A stretch of 64,000 nucleotides of DNA, from positions 3,861,001 through 3,925,000 of the forward strand of contig NZ_CP036498.1 in assembly GCF_018279705.1 (NCBI RefSeq). The letters are read 5' to 3'. Of the stretch, positions 10,001 through 20,507 are shown piece after piece. This stretch comes from Tardiphaga alba (GTDB lineage Bacteria; Pseudomonadota; Alphaproteobacteria; Rhizobiales; Xanthobacteraceae). Numbering within the stretch: the first letter of the stretch is position 1; each line of letters starts with the position of its first letter. A program made the translations under genes and the position numbers. Below the pieces are notes generated by a model, which was given only the letters and a program-made list of their open reading frames with translations, made no database searches and was not told where the DNA came from.

Positions 10001-12884
10001 TCATACGGCACATAGGTGCCGCCGGCATCATGGACGCCGGTCGTGCCGCCGCGGATGCTGCCTGCGAGATCGACATGCCCCGCCGCATCACCCAGCGCAG
10101 TCACCTGCAGCGTCCCGGCGCGGTTATAGCGCGCGGACAGATCGATGCTGGCGCCTGCCCCCATGGCGATGTCGCCATTGGCGCTGCTGAGCACGATATC
10201 GCCGCCCCAGCTATACTTCTTCACATCGAACATGGTGATCTCGCGACCCGCCATGTCGATCCGCGCATTGTCCGTCAGCACGAGATCATTGACGGCGTCG
10301 AGCGTGAGACGCCCCGACGGCATCACCACGGCCGTGTCGAGCGTGATGGTCTGTCCGGATATCTTCAACTCGGCGCCGAGCACATCGCTGGTGGCCGTGG
10401 CGCTGCCGCCGTTGCCCGTGATCAGCACATTGCCGCCGGCCCTGATCGTGTTGGTCGATCCGGCCTCTCCGGTGACCATCGCCGTGCGGATGGTGAGATC
10501 GCCGCCGCTGAAGGCATAGCCGGTACCGGGCTGATAGGCGCCCTGCGTGTGATAGACGCTGAGCGAGCCCTTGCCGCTCGACGACACGCGTTCGGACGCG
10601 GTGAAGTTGACGCCGCTGAAGCCGAGCGCGAGGCGATCTGCCGAGACCAGCGTGTTCGGGCGCGAATTCGGCGCGTAGCCGAGCAGGATGCGCTCGGCAA
10701 CGACATCGAAGGTGCCGCTGCCGAGGCGGGTCAGCACCGGCGCACCGGGAAGCTGCGACGATTCGGAGCCGGGGATGTAGGCGCCGTTGTTGCTGCTGGC
10801 ACCGCCGTTGCCGATGGCGCCGGACCAGATGAATTCGCCGGTGGTGATGGTCGCCTTGTCGCCGGCCGCGCCGTAACCGTAAATCGCGGGCGCGCCGAAG
10901 ACGAGACGCCCCAGCGACGACTTTCCGGTTGCGGGATCGAGCGTGTCGAGATTCACCGAGCCGTAGATATTCACGGACTCGCGCGCATTCAGCACCAGCG
11001 TTTCCAGCGCGGGCGCGCCGACGCTGGTATTGCCGCGCAGGAGATTGGCGAGAACCGTCTGGTTCAGCGCCATGCCCGGCGGCAATTGCCCGGCCGCGCC
11101 CGCTTGAGCGAGCGCCTCGGCCGTGCCGAGATTGACCGCGGAGACGCCTAAGACGAGATTGCGGGTGCCATAGCGCAGATTGTCGCGCAAAGTGAAGGCT
11201 GCAGTGGTGGCCGCGCCGATGGTTCCTTCGGAATACAACGCCGTCTCGCCGCGGCAGATGGAGCCGGCCACGCAACCGCCCACATCGATGGCGACCGGAC
11301 CGCTGGTCAATGTCGATGGCGAGTCCGGTGCCAGCAGATTGACCCATCCGTTGGACACCACGAACACCGCTTGGGTGGACGGGATATAGACGAAGCCGTC
11401 GCTGGAATCGAACGGCACTGGACCGCGGCCGATCGTCGTGATGGTGGCGCCCTGCTCGATCGTGATAGTGCCGGTGCCCGACTTGCTTGGACCCTGGGTC
11501 GCGACGAGGAAAATCTCGGCGGCCGACAGAACCACGCCCGACCGCACCGTGATGCTGTTGGCCTGATGGGCCCCGAACCTCACGATGTTGGAGCCCTGCG
11601 AGCCCAGCGACATGCCACCGCCGATGGACATACGCGCCGCGCCGAAGGCATTGAGCTGGTCAGCATAGATGGCAATGCCATTCGCGCCCTTCACCGGCGC
11701 TTGCCCCGCAGCGAGAATCTCGATGTCCGATTGAATGGTGCCGCGCACCGTCAATGTGCCGGCATAGCCTTCACTGCCGGCCTCCGGCGCGAACAGCACC
11801 TTGCCGTCGAATGCCAGCGCCGGCGTGCTGCCCATGCCGGCGCCCGTCGACAGGAACAGTTCCAGCATCTTCGCATCCGACGTGATCATGCCGCGCGAGA
11901 AACCGCGCCTGATCGCATCCGCCAGAACGAAGGAATTGTAGTCCATCGCATTATAGGCGGAGTGCGTGCGCACCTTGTCGCCGGGCGTGATCAGCAGATG
12001 GTTCGGCAGCGCCGAGCGGACATCCGTGTTCGCGATGCCGAGATGGCCGGTGGCGACATAGGTGCCGATCTCGGTGGCGACGGGTGCGCGGCCCATGGTG
12101 ACGCCCTGCCCGATCTCGACGCGGAACGCGCCCGGCAGCAGCGCATAGTTCGACGGCAGCAGCGTATAGGTGCCGGCCGGCAGGCCCGGCACGCCCGCAG
12201 GCACGGTCACCTGCTGGCCGATCACCGGCGTTCCCGCGGCGCTCTTGTCAGCCAGTGGCGCCGGGCCGGTGAAGCCCGGCACGATGGCGTAGACCTTGTT
12301 ACCGGCGCTGCTATAGCCGAAGGCGGGATTGGCGTTGGCGAGCGCCGTGGTGAGGATGTCCACCGAACCGCCGCGGCCGCTGAAGAAACCGGCGCCAACC
12401 AGCGTGCCGCCGCCGCTGAGATCGATGACCGCGCCTTGAGCGACATCGATGGCGATACCGCGCAGCGAAATGCCACGGGTAGCAGCGCCGCTATTGTCGG
12501 TGCCGAGCGCGTCGTCCGGCGTGATATCGGTCCCGTTGAACTTGTAGGTCAGGCCATCGATGGTGCCGCCATAGGGCAGCACGAGACCAGCGGCGCTCAC
12601 CGAGGTGACGCTGCCGGCAAGAAGGTTTGTCTGCGAAGGAGAGACGATGACGACATTGTTGCTGATGCTGATATCGCGGCCAACCGAGATCAGGCCGAGC
12701 GGCGCGCGCACCACGCCGCCCTGATTGACGACGGGCGCTTCGAGCCGCAGCGAACCGAATACCGAATACGGCACCGCCGGATCGGTGCCGGGCGTGCGCG
12801 CGATGGTCAGCGTGCCCGCGGATTCGATCAGCGCCTGCACGCGGGTGCCCGGATAGATCTGCGCCGCGGTGATGGTCAGGTCGC
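7000..12884 (-). CDS. filamentous haemagglutinin (TpsA), central segment of a frame-broken gene
   Basis: The largest piece, about 1,960 residues. The frame is open from about 12884, although its first Met codon is at 12840. Most is right-handed beta-helix repeat sequence with recurring rungs such as GDLTIxG, GxIDLSG and LxAxGDLxI. Two stretches stand out. About 8540-8990 encodes tandem LPAGT/LPVGT-type motifs. About 7980-8370 encodes two copies of a Cys-containing, Trp/Tyr-rich motif between Thr runs; these probably project from the helix. The true sense reading leaves this frame at about 7050; the last dozen codons before the stop at 7000 are read out of frame. Confidence 0.85.
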
Positions 12885-14562
12885 CGGGGCGGACAGGCGC
12901 GAGCCGACCGGCTGGCCGCTGAACGTCGGTTCTTCAAGCATGCGGATATCACCGCTGCTGGTCAGCGCCACCGCGCGGAAACCACCGCGACCAAAGGCTT
13001 GGCCGTCAATCCGCAATTTGCCCTGCAGGCCGCCGAACCCGCCGTAGCGCACATCGATGTGATCGGCGATGATACCGAGATACGCGCCGTCATAAGCGCG
13101 CGACGGCTGGGTTGACGGATCGTCTGAGCGGCTGGACGCAAGACCCGGCAAGATCGCGTTTTGGTCCGACCCCGCCGACAGCGGCGCCTGCCCGAACAGG
13201 ATATGGGGCGCTTCCAGCGCAACGCGCGCATCGGCCGGGGCACCTGCGGCCAGGCCGATCGGGCTATAGATCTGCAGGCTCTGCGCGAGCTTCAGATTGA
13301 CGCCGTCCGCGAATGTGGTGATGCCATTGGACAGCAACGTGAGATTTCCGAAGCCGCCGGCTTCGATCTGATCAACGCCCAGACGCGCCATTCCATACGC
13401 CAATCCGGCGTCTCCGGGCTGCATTTGGTCAGAAATCGTGTGGCCGCCTTGCGTCATCACGATGGCGATTTCGCGGGGCGTCAGAACCGCCGCATCGGGC
13501 AATGGGTCGCTGGGCACTGACTGGCCCTTGTACCTGGCGCCGCTCAGCCCCAGCTTCAGCGTTCCGCCCGCCGCCCCCGCACCGCCGGCCGCAGCGCGCA
13601 TATCGCCATCGAGCACCATGCCGAGAGAGGACTGCAGACTGATCGTGCCACCATTGCTGGCGATAGTCAGTGGCGATGAGGACTTCCCGAACCCGCCGGC
13701 CGGAACATCGATAACCGCCTGCGTGCCTGATGCATCCAGAACCGCACCGGAGCGGATGACGACGAAGGAATCCGGCATCTCGGTCAGCGTGGAGGTCTCG
13801 AAATCGGCGCTGCCCCCGATCGCGATGGTGCCGCCATTGCGAACGATACCATATGAGCGCCCCTGCACATCGACGGCCGTGACGGCGCGTGCGGCCACAT
13901 CCAGCACCGCGTTGTCGCCGATCCAGATCGAGCGGCTATGCACCTCCGGATTGTAAGCCTGTGAAATGCCGAAGACGATGTGATCGATCGCGATCTCGCC
14001 GCCGAAGGCATTCAGCCGGCCTTCGACTGTGATTTGTCCGAGCGCTGCAATGTCAATCTTCTGACCGGGATCGACAGTGATCACCGCGCCCTTTTCGACG
14101 ATGACGCTCGCCGCATCGACATCGGCAGTCTGCGGCACCGTGGCATTGGCGCGCAGCGTCAGGCTCGCGCCCTTGCGCTGGGTCAACGCGGCATCGCGCG
14201 GATCCTCGAGATACAGCGGCTGCTCCCACAGGCCGAGCGCAGCAGCCGGCGATGCACCTGACGGCACCGCCATCGCATCGGCCTTGAGCGTCAATACCGG
14301 CATCGCCACATCGAGCTGCGTGCCGGCGACGACGGTGACGCCGCCATGGCCGTTGACGGCATAATTCGCAAAGCCCGTCTTGAACAGCGACGGATCAAGC
14401 CGCAACGCATCCGCGGCAGCGCCGCCGATCACAATCTTGCCCCCGGTCTCGATGTCGAGCTTGCCGCCCCCATTCACGCCGTGACCGCGGATCTCACCGT
14501 CCAATGTCAAACGTCCGCCGCGCGACGCACCAGCCGCTTCAGCCTTCATCGCGACATCGCCG
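12876..14562 (-). CDS. filamentous haemagglutinin (TpsA), second segment of a frame-broken gene
   Basis: About 560 residues of beta-helix repeat sequence joining the N-terminal secretion segment to the central one. The frame becomes meaningful at about 14563 (AAGGCGGCGAT, where AAGGGCGGCGAT restores GKGGDVAMKA). It ends at a stop at 12876 caused by another missing base near 12884-12889 (restoring APGDLTI). Open sequence upstream of 14563 in this frame is out-of-frame reading of the first segment and is Arg-rich nonsense. An ATG at 14549 could be mistaken for a start. Confidence 0.82.
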
Positions 14563-17347
14563 CCTTGCCGCCCGTCAATTTGCCGGTACGCGACAGCATG
14601 GCGCCCGAAGACACATCGATCACGCTTCCGCGCGCGAGCTTGACGTCGCCCGACGAGACCAGCGACACCGTGCCGCCATGGATGAAGGCCTGGCCGCGTG
14701 CGTCGAGGTCCAGTGCCTGATTGACCCATGCGCCGCGCAGATCGATTGCCGCGCCGGAGGACAATGCCAGTTCCGACCGGCCGCTGCTCGTCAGGAAAAT
14801 ATCGTTCGTGGTATTCGCCGCGCGAAACACATTCGTCGTACTGAACAATCCGCTCTGCGCGGTGATAGCGGCATCGATCTCGATGACGGGCGCGATGAAG
14901 CGGATATCCGCTCCCTGCGCGAAACTCATATCCGCATCCACGGTGATCTTGCCGCGCGTGCCGAGATCGAGCCCGCCGAGATTCTGTTCGCTCAGATGCT
15001 TTGCATCGAACCATACCGTATTCGCTCCGCCGCCGCTGGCGTCATCGGTGATGCGCACATCGGAGTTGTAGAGATCAATCCGGCCATTTGCATCATAGCG
15101 CCCAAGCGCCAGCGTGCCGTTCTGTGCGACGATCGACTGCGTCGCCTTGTAGCCATCGGCAAGCCCGGTGGAACGTTTGGTCGTCTGTCGCTCACCGGTG
15201 ATGGTGTCCGCGACGATATTTGCTGCAAACGATGCCGTCGGCGCCGACAGGATCAGCTTGCCCGCATCGCGGCCAACCGTATAGCCCTCCTCCCAGCGCC
15301 GCGACGTGCGGCCGCGGTCGAACACCGTGGTCCACACTTCGGTGAGACGCTCGTCATTCTTGCCCGCAACATTATGCGAGCGGACAAATCCGCCGGCAAA
15401 GCCGATCATGCGCAGGTCTGCCGGTGCATCGTCCACCGAATAGCGCCGGCCGTCGCTGCCGATCAGGTTGGTCGAGCGGATCCACCCGGCGGCATAATCC
15501 AGCGAGCCGCCCGACAGGTCGAACACCGCGCCGCGCTGCGCGATCACCTCATTGGCCGCCAGCGTGATGGTGCCGCCGACGGCGGTCCATTCACCGATCG
15601 TATGCGCGGTGTTGGCGAGATGGCCGCCGACCTCGATCAGGCCGCCGCCGGTGTAGTAGCGATCGCCGGCATAGCCGCCGGTGCCGGTCGGCAGCAGCGT
15701 CAGCGCACGCACGTCGATCCACACATCCTGGCTCTTCAGCACATCGGAATCGCGGTTCTGCGGGCTATCGCGCAGTTCGTTGCCCTGCAGGTTGATCTTG
15801 ATATTGTTGCTCGCCATCGCCAGCGCGACATTGCGGACGCCGGAAACATCGAGCCGCGCACCGTCTTCCGCGACGATCTGCTTGCCCGCCGACGCGGCGA
15901 TCTGGCCACCTTGCGCCGCGACGGTCGATCCGCCCTTGAAGGTGATGCTGCCGCCGGTGACGATCTCGATGCGCGACTGGTCCTGACGGTCGGCGAGTTT
16001 CGACAAATTGTCGAAATCGCCGGTGGCGCTCAAAGCGCGCAGAAGATTGGCGGCATCTGACGCCTTGATCAGCGCATCGCGCTGGCTGTCGAGCGCCGTT
16101 TCCTTGCTGTCGATCTCGGGCAGGACCGTGGTCAGGCTGCCGGCACCGAACACGACACTGCCAACTGCGTCCGATGCGCGGTTCAGCAGATGAATGGTGC
16201 CGCGGGTATTCACCGAGGTGGTGGAGATCAGCGCACCGTCCTGCAACAGCGTGCGGCCGGCCAGCGTGATGTCGCCCTGCTGCGCGAGGATGAGCCCGCT
16301 GTTGCGGACCAGTCCATTGACGCTGTTCGCCGCGATCACCGTCGAGATCTCGTGGCCGCGCGTGGTCGAACTCGTATTCGCATCGGTGCCGAGACCGCGG
16401 CGGATGATGAAGTCGTCGCCGGCAGCGAGCAGCACCTGCCCCTTCGGCGTCGCGATACTGCCGGCATTGCTGACCTCGCTGCCGATCATCAGCACATAGC
16501 CGCCGCCCGAGGTCACCGAACTCGGCGCGCGCGTTGCGATCGTCGCGCCGGCCTCGACCACCACCTTGCCGCCGGCCGCGGTGAAGCTTGGCGTGAAATT
16601 GCCGCCACTCTGGGTGCTGTAGATGCCGTTCGCCGTGAACTGCGCATCCTTGATATCGGCGGTGGACGCGATCAGCGATCCGACATTCACCTGGCTGTTG
16701 CCGCCGAAGATGATGCCGCTCTGGTTGATGACATAGACATGGCCATCGGCCTTGATGTTGCCGAGGATCTGGCTGGGCGCGGTGGCGTTGTTGACGCGGT
16801 TGAGCGCCACCCAGTTTGCATTGCCGCCCTGATCGAACGTCAGCGTGGTGCGCGCACCGATGTTGAAGCTCTGCCAGTTCAGGATCGCCTGCTGGGTGAG
16901 CTGGCGGATATTGACCTGGGTCTGTCCGTTGCCATCGACACTCTGGGTCGGCGTGCCCGCAGCGCCATTCCAGTTGTAGTTCCCTTGATCCAGCCCGCCT
17001 GCTCCGAGCCCGTTTGGAACCGCGATCGGCGCTGTTGCGGAGGCCTGCGCGGCAGCCGCTGCCGCGCGCGCTGCAGCCTGCACCGCCTGGATATCCTGCA
17101 AGGCCCGTGCGGCGCGCGTCAGCGAATCCTGCGTCTGCCGCGTTGCGCTGGCAGCTTGCCGCGCCGCTAGGGCCGCAGCATCCGACGCCAGGTTCGGCGC
17201 GGAGACCGCGCCACTGCCGTTACCACCGTTCAGTGCGCGGGCATGCGCGTCCCCCACCGCCATAAACGTGAGCGCGACGACGCTTGCACCGGTCAGAAAA
17301 GCTGCGTGGCGGCGGACAAGGGACTTCGACGAACGAGAATTGCGCAT
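14546..17347 (-). CDS. filamentous haemagglutinin (TpsA), N-terminal segment with signal peptide and TPS secretion domain
   Basis: Starts at ATG 17347 (an upstream GTG at 17377 is possible). Residues 1-36 are a long signal peptide ending near AHA. Residues about 45-120 are an Ala/Gln-rich helical stretch. About 130-300 form the haemagglutinin activity (TPS) domain, with NWQSFNIG, the VxNQSGIxFG pattern and the N..N signature used for recognition by a TpsB barrel. The beta-helix follows. The frame ends at 14546 after a missing base near 14563. The gene lies downstream of STN, sigma and FecR genes on the same strand, which suggests that it is their target. No TpsB gene is adjacent. Confidence 0.88.
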   Translation of the reverse strand: MRNSRSSKSLVRRHAAFLTGASVVALTFMAVGDAHARALNGGNGSGAVSAPNLASDAAALAARQAASATRQTQDSLTRAARALQDIQAVQAAARAAAAAAQASATAPIAVPNGLGAGGLDQGNYNWNGAAGTPTQSVDGNGQTQVNIRQLTQQAILNWQSFNIGARTTLTFDQGGNANWVALNRVNNATAPSQILGNIKADGHVYVINQSGIIFGGNSQVNVGSLIASTADIKDAQFTANGIYSTQSGGNFTPSFTAAGGKVVVEAGATIATRAPSSVTSGGGYVLMIGSEVSNAGSIATPKGQVLLAAGDDFIIRRGLGTDANTSSTTRGHEISTVIAANSVNGLVRNSGLILAQQGDITLAGRTLLQDGALISTTSVNTRGTIHLLNRASDAVGSVVFGAGSLTTVLPEIDSKETALDSQRDALIKASDAANLLRALSATGDFDNLSKLADRQDQSRIEIVTGGSITFKGGSTVAAQGGQIAASAGKQIVAEDGARLDVSGVRNVALAMASNNIKINLQGNELRDSPQNRDSDVLKSQDVWIDVRALTLLPTGTGGYAGDRYYTGGGLIEVGGHLANTAHTIGEWTAVGGTITLAANEVIAQRGAVFDLSGGSLDYAAGWIRSTNLIGSDGRRYSVDDAPADLRMIGFAGGFVRSHNVAGKNDERLTEVWTTVFDRGRTSRRWEEGYTVGRDAGKLILSAPTASFAANIVADTITGERQTTKRSTGLADGYKATQSIVAQNGTLALGRYDANGRIDLYNSDVRITDDASGGGANTVWFDAKHLSEQNLGGLDLGTRGKITVDADMSFAQGADIRFIAPVIEIDAAITAQSGLFSTTNVFRAANTTNDIFLTSSGRSELALSSGAAIDLRGAWVNQALDLDARGQAFIHGGTVSLVSSGDVKLARGSVIDVSSGAMLSRTGKLTGGKAAMSR

Positions 17348-17535
17348 TTCAGACTTTCTGATCGGACACACCGGCACGGCTAGAGCTTCGGTCTGTCGCG
17401 GAATGCTCTGGACCGGCCTTACGACGTTTCAGAACCGCGAGGTGTGCAACGATTTCGAAAGATTCTTTTTGCAGATCGATTTATCGGCAGCATGAATGCT
17501 GCTCACGCCGCACCGTCAAACCGATGTCATACAGC

Positions 17536-18528
17536 TTAAGTAATGACGAGAATCGCGCCCGGCAATTTGGTCACGCGCGCGCCGAATGCCGCCTCCAACT
17601 GCGTGACGACTGTTTCGAGCCGATCGAGCTTGAAACGTGCAGTATAGCGACGGCGACCGAGCCTTTCATTCATCAGAACGATATGTCCGACGCGATATCG
17701 ATTGACCTCATCGATTACGCGCGACAGCGGTTCGTTCTTGAAATACAGCTCGCCTTCTCGCCACCCGGTCACCACGGCGGCTTCGACGGGAACGAGCGGC
17801 CCCAATCTGTCGGTGGCGTAGGCAACCTGCTGGTTGTCTCGCAAAGTCACAGCCGCGCCGTGCAAGGTCACTGAAACCTCGCCTTCGACGCATGTAACTG
17901 TGACGTTCGGTCCATCACATCGCACGCTGAAATTTGCAGTATCAGTGGTGGTACGACCATTTCCTGCCATGACGGCCATGCCCTTGGCACGCGTCGCGAA
18001 CGCCGCCTCCCCCGCAATCAAATCGATCCGATCGATCCCAGCGAGATCGATACTGAGATTCAAGCTCGTCCGCGTATTCATTTCGACGGTGCCGGTATCG
18101 GCCAATGCGATATGACGTTGCTCGCCGGTGGCCGTGCGATAATCCGCAGCCATCTCGGTGACCGATGGCCACAGCCCAAGCGGCGGGCGAACCGCCACCA
18201 CTGCCGCTCCAGCCACCGATGCTGCCAGTGCCCCACCGAGAAAAGCTCGCCTGCCCATCAAAGGGCGAGTGGGCTTCTCGGCGATCAGCGCTGCTAGACT
18301 TTGTCCGATTGGCTGCCGTGCCATATTTTCGAGGGCGGGACCGAACGATTTCCATCGTTCATTTGCCTGCGCAAAAGCGTCGGCGTGCAATGGGCTACGC
18401 GCGCACCAGTTCTGAAGATCGGCCAGTTCAGCCCTGCTCGCTTCCCCCGACGTGAGGCGCAAGACCCAATCCCAGGCCTCCCGTCGTATCATATCGCCGC
18501 TGCCCTGCCCGTTGTCTGCATGTTCCAT
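17536..18528 (-). CDS. FecR-family sigma regulator with twin-arginine motif
   Basis: A 330-residue protein. Residues 13-80 are the cytoplasmic anti-sigma part (DUF4880-like, with EAWDWVLRLTSGEAS and HADAFAQANERW). A hydrophobic segment at about 96-114 is preceded by R93-R94 in a GRRAFLGG context. About 130-240 is the periplasmic FecR domain (DYRTATGEQR, LADGT-like region, GEAxF, VxCVEGEVSV). The C-terminus (about 265-330) is an STN-like subdomain. It should hold or activate the sigma factor encoded just upstream in response to a periplasmic signal. The gap to the sigma gene is 91 bp. Confidence 0.9.
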   Translation of the reverse strand: MEHADNGQGSGDMIRREAWDWVLRLTSGEASRAELADLQNWCARSPLHADAFAQANERWKSFGPALENMARQPIGQSLAALIAEKPTRPLMGRRAFLGGALAASVAGAAVVAVRPPLGLWPSVTEMAADYRTATGEQRHIALADTGTVEMNTRTSLNLSIDLAGIDRIDLIAGEAAFATRAKGMAVMAGNGRTTTDTANFSVRCDGPNVTVTCVEGEVSVTLHGAAVTLRDNQQVAYATDRLGPLVPVEAAVVTGWREGELYFKNEPLSRVIDEVNRYRVGHIVLMNERLGRRRYTARFKLDRLETVVTQLEAAFGARVTKLPGAILVIT

Positions 18529-18619
18529 TGGTCAACAACATCCCGTCGCAACGATGCAAACCGGATACGACCCCGCGTTGCAGGTCGCCAAAACTCGCAC
18601 GACAATTCTATGACGTTTC

Positions 18620-19153
18620 TCAGCCGCCATCAGTGCAATCCGAATACGAATTATTTTTAAGCATGACGTCGAGCAAGACGACGGCCTGTTTTAGTTCGTA
18701 CAAAACCGTACGTTTGGAGATGCCGAGCTTGTCCGCAATAGCTTGGTGAGACATGCCATTCAGCCGCGATGCCATCAGGATGGCCTGCGTCCTCTTGGGC
18801 AGTTGCGCAATCGCCGCCTCGACCTTTTTGAGATCGAGCTTGGCCTCGACCGTTCTCGCCGGATCCGGCGCGGGGTCGGCAACATCCAGAGCCTCGTCCG
18901 CTTCATGCCGCTTTGTCTTGCGGCGCTCCGCACGCTGCTGATCTTTTGCAATATTGGCCGCAATTCGCATGAGAAATGCCGGAGGGCTACGCACTTGCCC
19001 GGCACTGCCAGGACGATCCAGCCGCAGCCACGTCTCGTGCAGAGTTTCGCTGGCGATTTCCTCCGATCCGAACTGTCGGATCAGACGTGTCCGAAAGTCG
19101 TCATAGCGAAGGGCCAGCAAATCCCGCAATGCCGTCCATGTCGTTCCCGTCAT
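18620..19153 (-). CDS. ECF sigma factor, FecI type
   Basis: A 177-residue protein from ATG 19153; a longer reading to 19189 lacks a better start. Region 2 (about residues 10-85) has the RFxSEExASETLHETWLRL pattern and a FLMRIAANIAKDQQR helix. Region 4 (about 115-165) has LPKRTQAILMASRLNG followed by a helix-turn-helix (SHQAIADKLGISKRTV). It fits FecI-like sigma factors paired with FecR. It is expected to direct RNA polymerase to its own cluster, including the haemagglutinin gene. I could not identify a convincing target promoter. Confidence 0.9.
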   Translation of the reverse strand: MTGTTWTALRDLLALRYDDFRTRLIRQFGSEEIASETLHETWLRLDRPGSAGQVRSPPAFLMRIAANIAKDQQRAERRKTKRHEADEALDVADPAPDPARTVEAKLDLKKVEAAIAQLPKRTQAILMASRLNGMSHQAIADKLGISKRTVLYELKQAVVLLDVMLKNNSYSDCTDGG

Positions 19154-19265
19154 AGACCGACAGATCCTCGAGCCATCCGGCAAACACACAAGCAGCCGAC
19201 GCCACCGGCAGGAAGAAGCCGCGCTCGACTATCACTCTTTTATGACAAGCCGACTAAACTGCGAC

Positions 19266-19937
19266 CTAGCCGCTGCAGTCGCCGCTCTGATGCGGCCGTC
19301 GCGCGCCGACACTCAGGATGAATGGCTGGGGGCTATCGGGCGGCGGCGCCATTCGTAAAGAGACGCCGCTCAGCGCTTCGACCACCGCACGATCCCGCTC
19401 CGCATCTCCGGTCGAGCCCACCAGCGATGCCCGCTGAAACGCACCTGATGCTGCGATCCAGATCTCGATGGCCACCTTGTAGGATCCGGGTCGCGTTCGC
19501 TCGCTGCGACATAGCGCATCGACAACCCCTTTCTGAAGCGCTGTCATGAAGCGAAGACCTGTTGCTGCGACCAGCCCGGTCGATGCCGCCTTCTGTTGTG
19601 GTGCCGGCACGATAATGAAGGCATCGGAATCGGTGCGACGGGCGATCAATCCGGTGGCAGCTAGCAGCTCATTCAAGGCGGCGTCTGCCGTAAAACGGCC
19701 ATTGACCGCCTTCGCGGTCAAACCAGCTGTCAGTGCGGTCTCATAAAAGACCTGTGTTCCGCTGGTCCTCATATAGACATCGAGAGCAGCATCGAGCGGC
19801 TGCGCCGCAATCTCATATATCCGAGAAGATGTTGTCTCGCCGGCGCCAGCGCCATGCGCGGTGGAAACGAGCGCAAGAAAAAGCGCAAGAACAAAACACA
19901 CGGCTCGCCGGTCAATCCAGGTCAACTCAGGTCCCAC
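19266..19937 (-). CDS. STN-domain signalling protein with TonB-C-like domain
   Basis: A 223-residue protein: signal peptide at 1-31 (cleavage near AHGAGA), a secretin/TonB short N-terminal (STN) domain at about 40-110 (YEIAAQPLDAAL, DxALxxLLAATGL), and a region at about 125-215 resembling the TonB C-terminal fold (PGSYKVAIEIWI, SLxxSTGDxxRDxAVxxAL). There is no outer-membrane barrel, so it is not a TonB-dependent receptor. In family terms it resembles VreA-like receptor-mimic proteins of cell-surface signalling systems. It likely relays a periplasmic signal to the FecR protein encoded downstream. Confidence 0.85.
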   Translation of the reverse strand: MGPELTWIDRRAVCFVLALFLALVSTAHGAGAGETTSSRIYEIAAQPLDAALDVYMRTSGTQVFYETALTAGLTAKAVNGRFTADAALNELLAATGLIARRTDSDAFIIVPAPQQKAASTGLVAATGLRFMTALQKGVVDALCRSERTRPGSYKVAIEIWIAASGAFQRASLVGSTGDAERDRAVVEALSGVSLRMAPPPDSPQPFILSVGARRPHQSGDCSG

Positions 19938-20154
19938 ATCCCGACTTGTTCAAAACTGCCAGAAGCCAGCTCATATCGAAACCGGTATAGCGAGGTCAAA
20001 CCCAGTCTCCGCTCTGTGCCGATTTCAGCACCACGCGAGGCGCTCGAGATGAACGACGTTTCCAGCGCCGGCGACCAGGTAACTTAATGCGAGCATGTCA
20101 CGTGTTCAGGAGCTAGCAGGCTTGGGATCGTCGCCAGGAAACCGGACGGAAAAA

Positions 20155-20180
20155 GCCGGCCCGAATTGAGGGTCACCGGC
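20155..20180 (-). terminator. possible terminator at the host/prophage junction
   Basis: A GCCGG / CCGGC stem with an inner CCC / GGG pairing is followed on the minus strand by TTTTT. It lies between the STN gene and the left prophage repeat. The bases around it (19938-20205) hold no gene that I can support. Confidence 0.4.
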
Positions 20181-20205
20181 CTCGTCATTTCCGCAATGAA
20201 ATCAG

Positions 20206-20221
20206 GATGGTGGGGAGGCAG
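20206..20221 (+). repeat. left prophage attachment repeat
   Basis: GATGGTGGGGAGGCAG matches 62801-62817 except for one missing G in the G run. It is in the same orientation as the right copy and lies between the last host gene (STN, starting at 19937) and the first phage genes. Confidence 0.65.
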
Positions 20222-20351
20222 TTGATGAACTGTCTCGCAAAACCAACGGCTTAGGGAAAAGTGAGGGCGAAAGCGCCTCGTTGATTTCAAACGAGAAATT
20301 TCTGCTCCCCCCTCACCGTTTCCACAGTGCTCGCCCTCTCCGGAGGGCCTC

Positions 20352-20507
20352 ATGACCATCCGATTTGTACCTCCCCGCCGTCTCGCTCAACCCGCGGCAA
20401 AGTCTCGTCCGATCACGCGTGAGACGGAACGCGCCAAACGGTCGCTGTCCGCTCAGTCGGCGCTTGTTCAGCACAGGCGCCGTGGACACCGCAGGGGCGC
20501 CCGATGA
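20352..20507 (+). CDS. small basic phage protein
   Basis: 51 residues, very rich in Arg, from ATG 20352 just after a CTCCGGAGGG region that can act as a ribosome site. The stop overlaps the next start (ATGA), which supports a translated chain of small ORFs. No family is recognised. Confidence 0.45.
   Translation: MTIRFVPPRRLAQPAAKSRPITRETERAKRSLSAQSALVQHRRRGHRRGAR

Noticed and set aside
8551..11151. An 866-codon open frame on the plus strand opposite the haemagglutinin
   Set aside because: It is Arg/Asp/Gly-rich with no domain pattern and lies exactly antisense to well-formed beta-helix sequence; long antisense frames are common in high-GC genes. The same applies to the plus-strand frames at 11371-13047 and 14504-16060.
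4757..17347. Programmed frameshifting in the haemagglutinin
   Set aside because: Three shifts with different local sequence and no clear slippery heptamers; matching single-base losses in unrelated genes make assembly error or mutation more likely.
20084..20359. A 91-codon minus-strand frame at the left prophage junction
   Set aside because: It crosses the attachment repeat and the first phage ribosome site, with no recognisable protein pattern.
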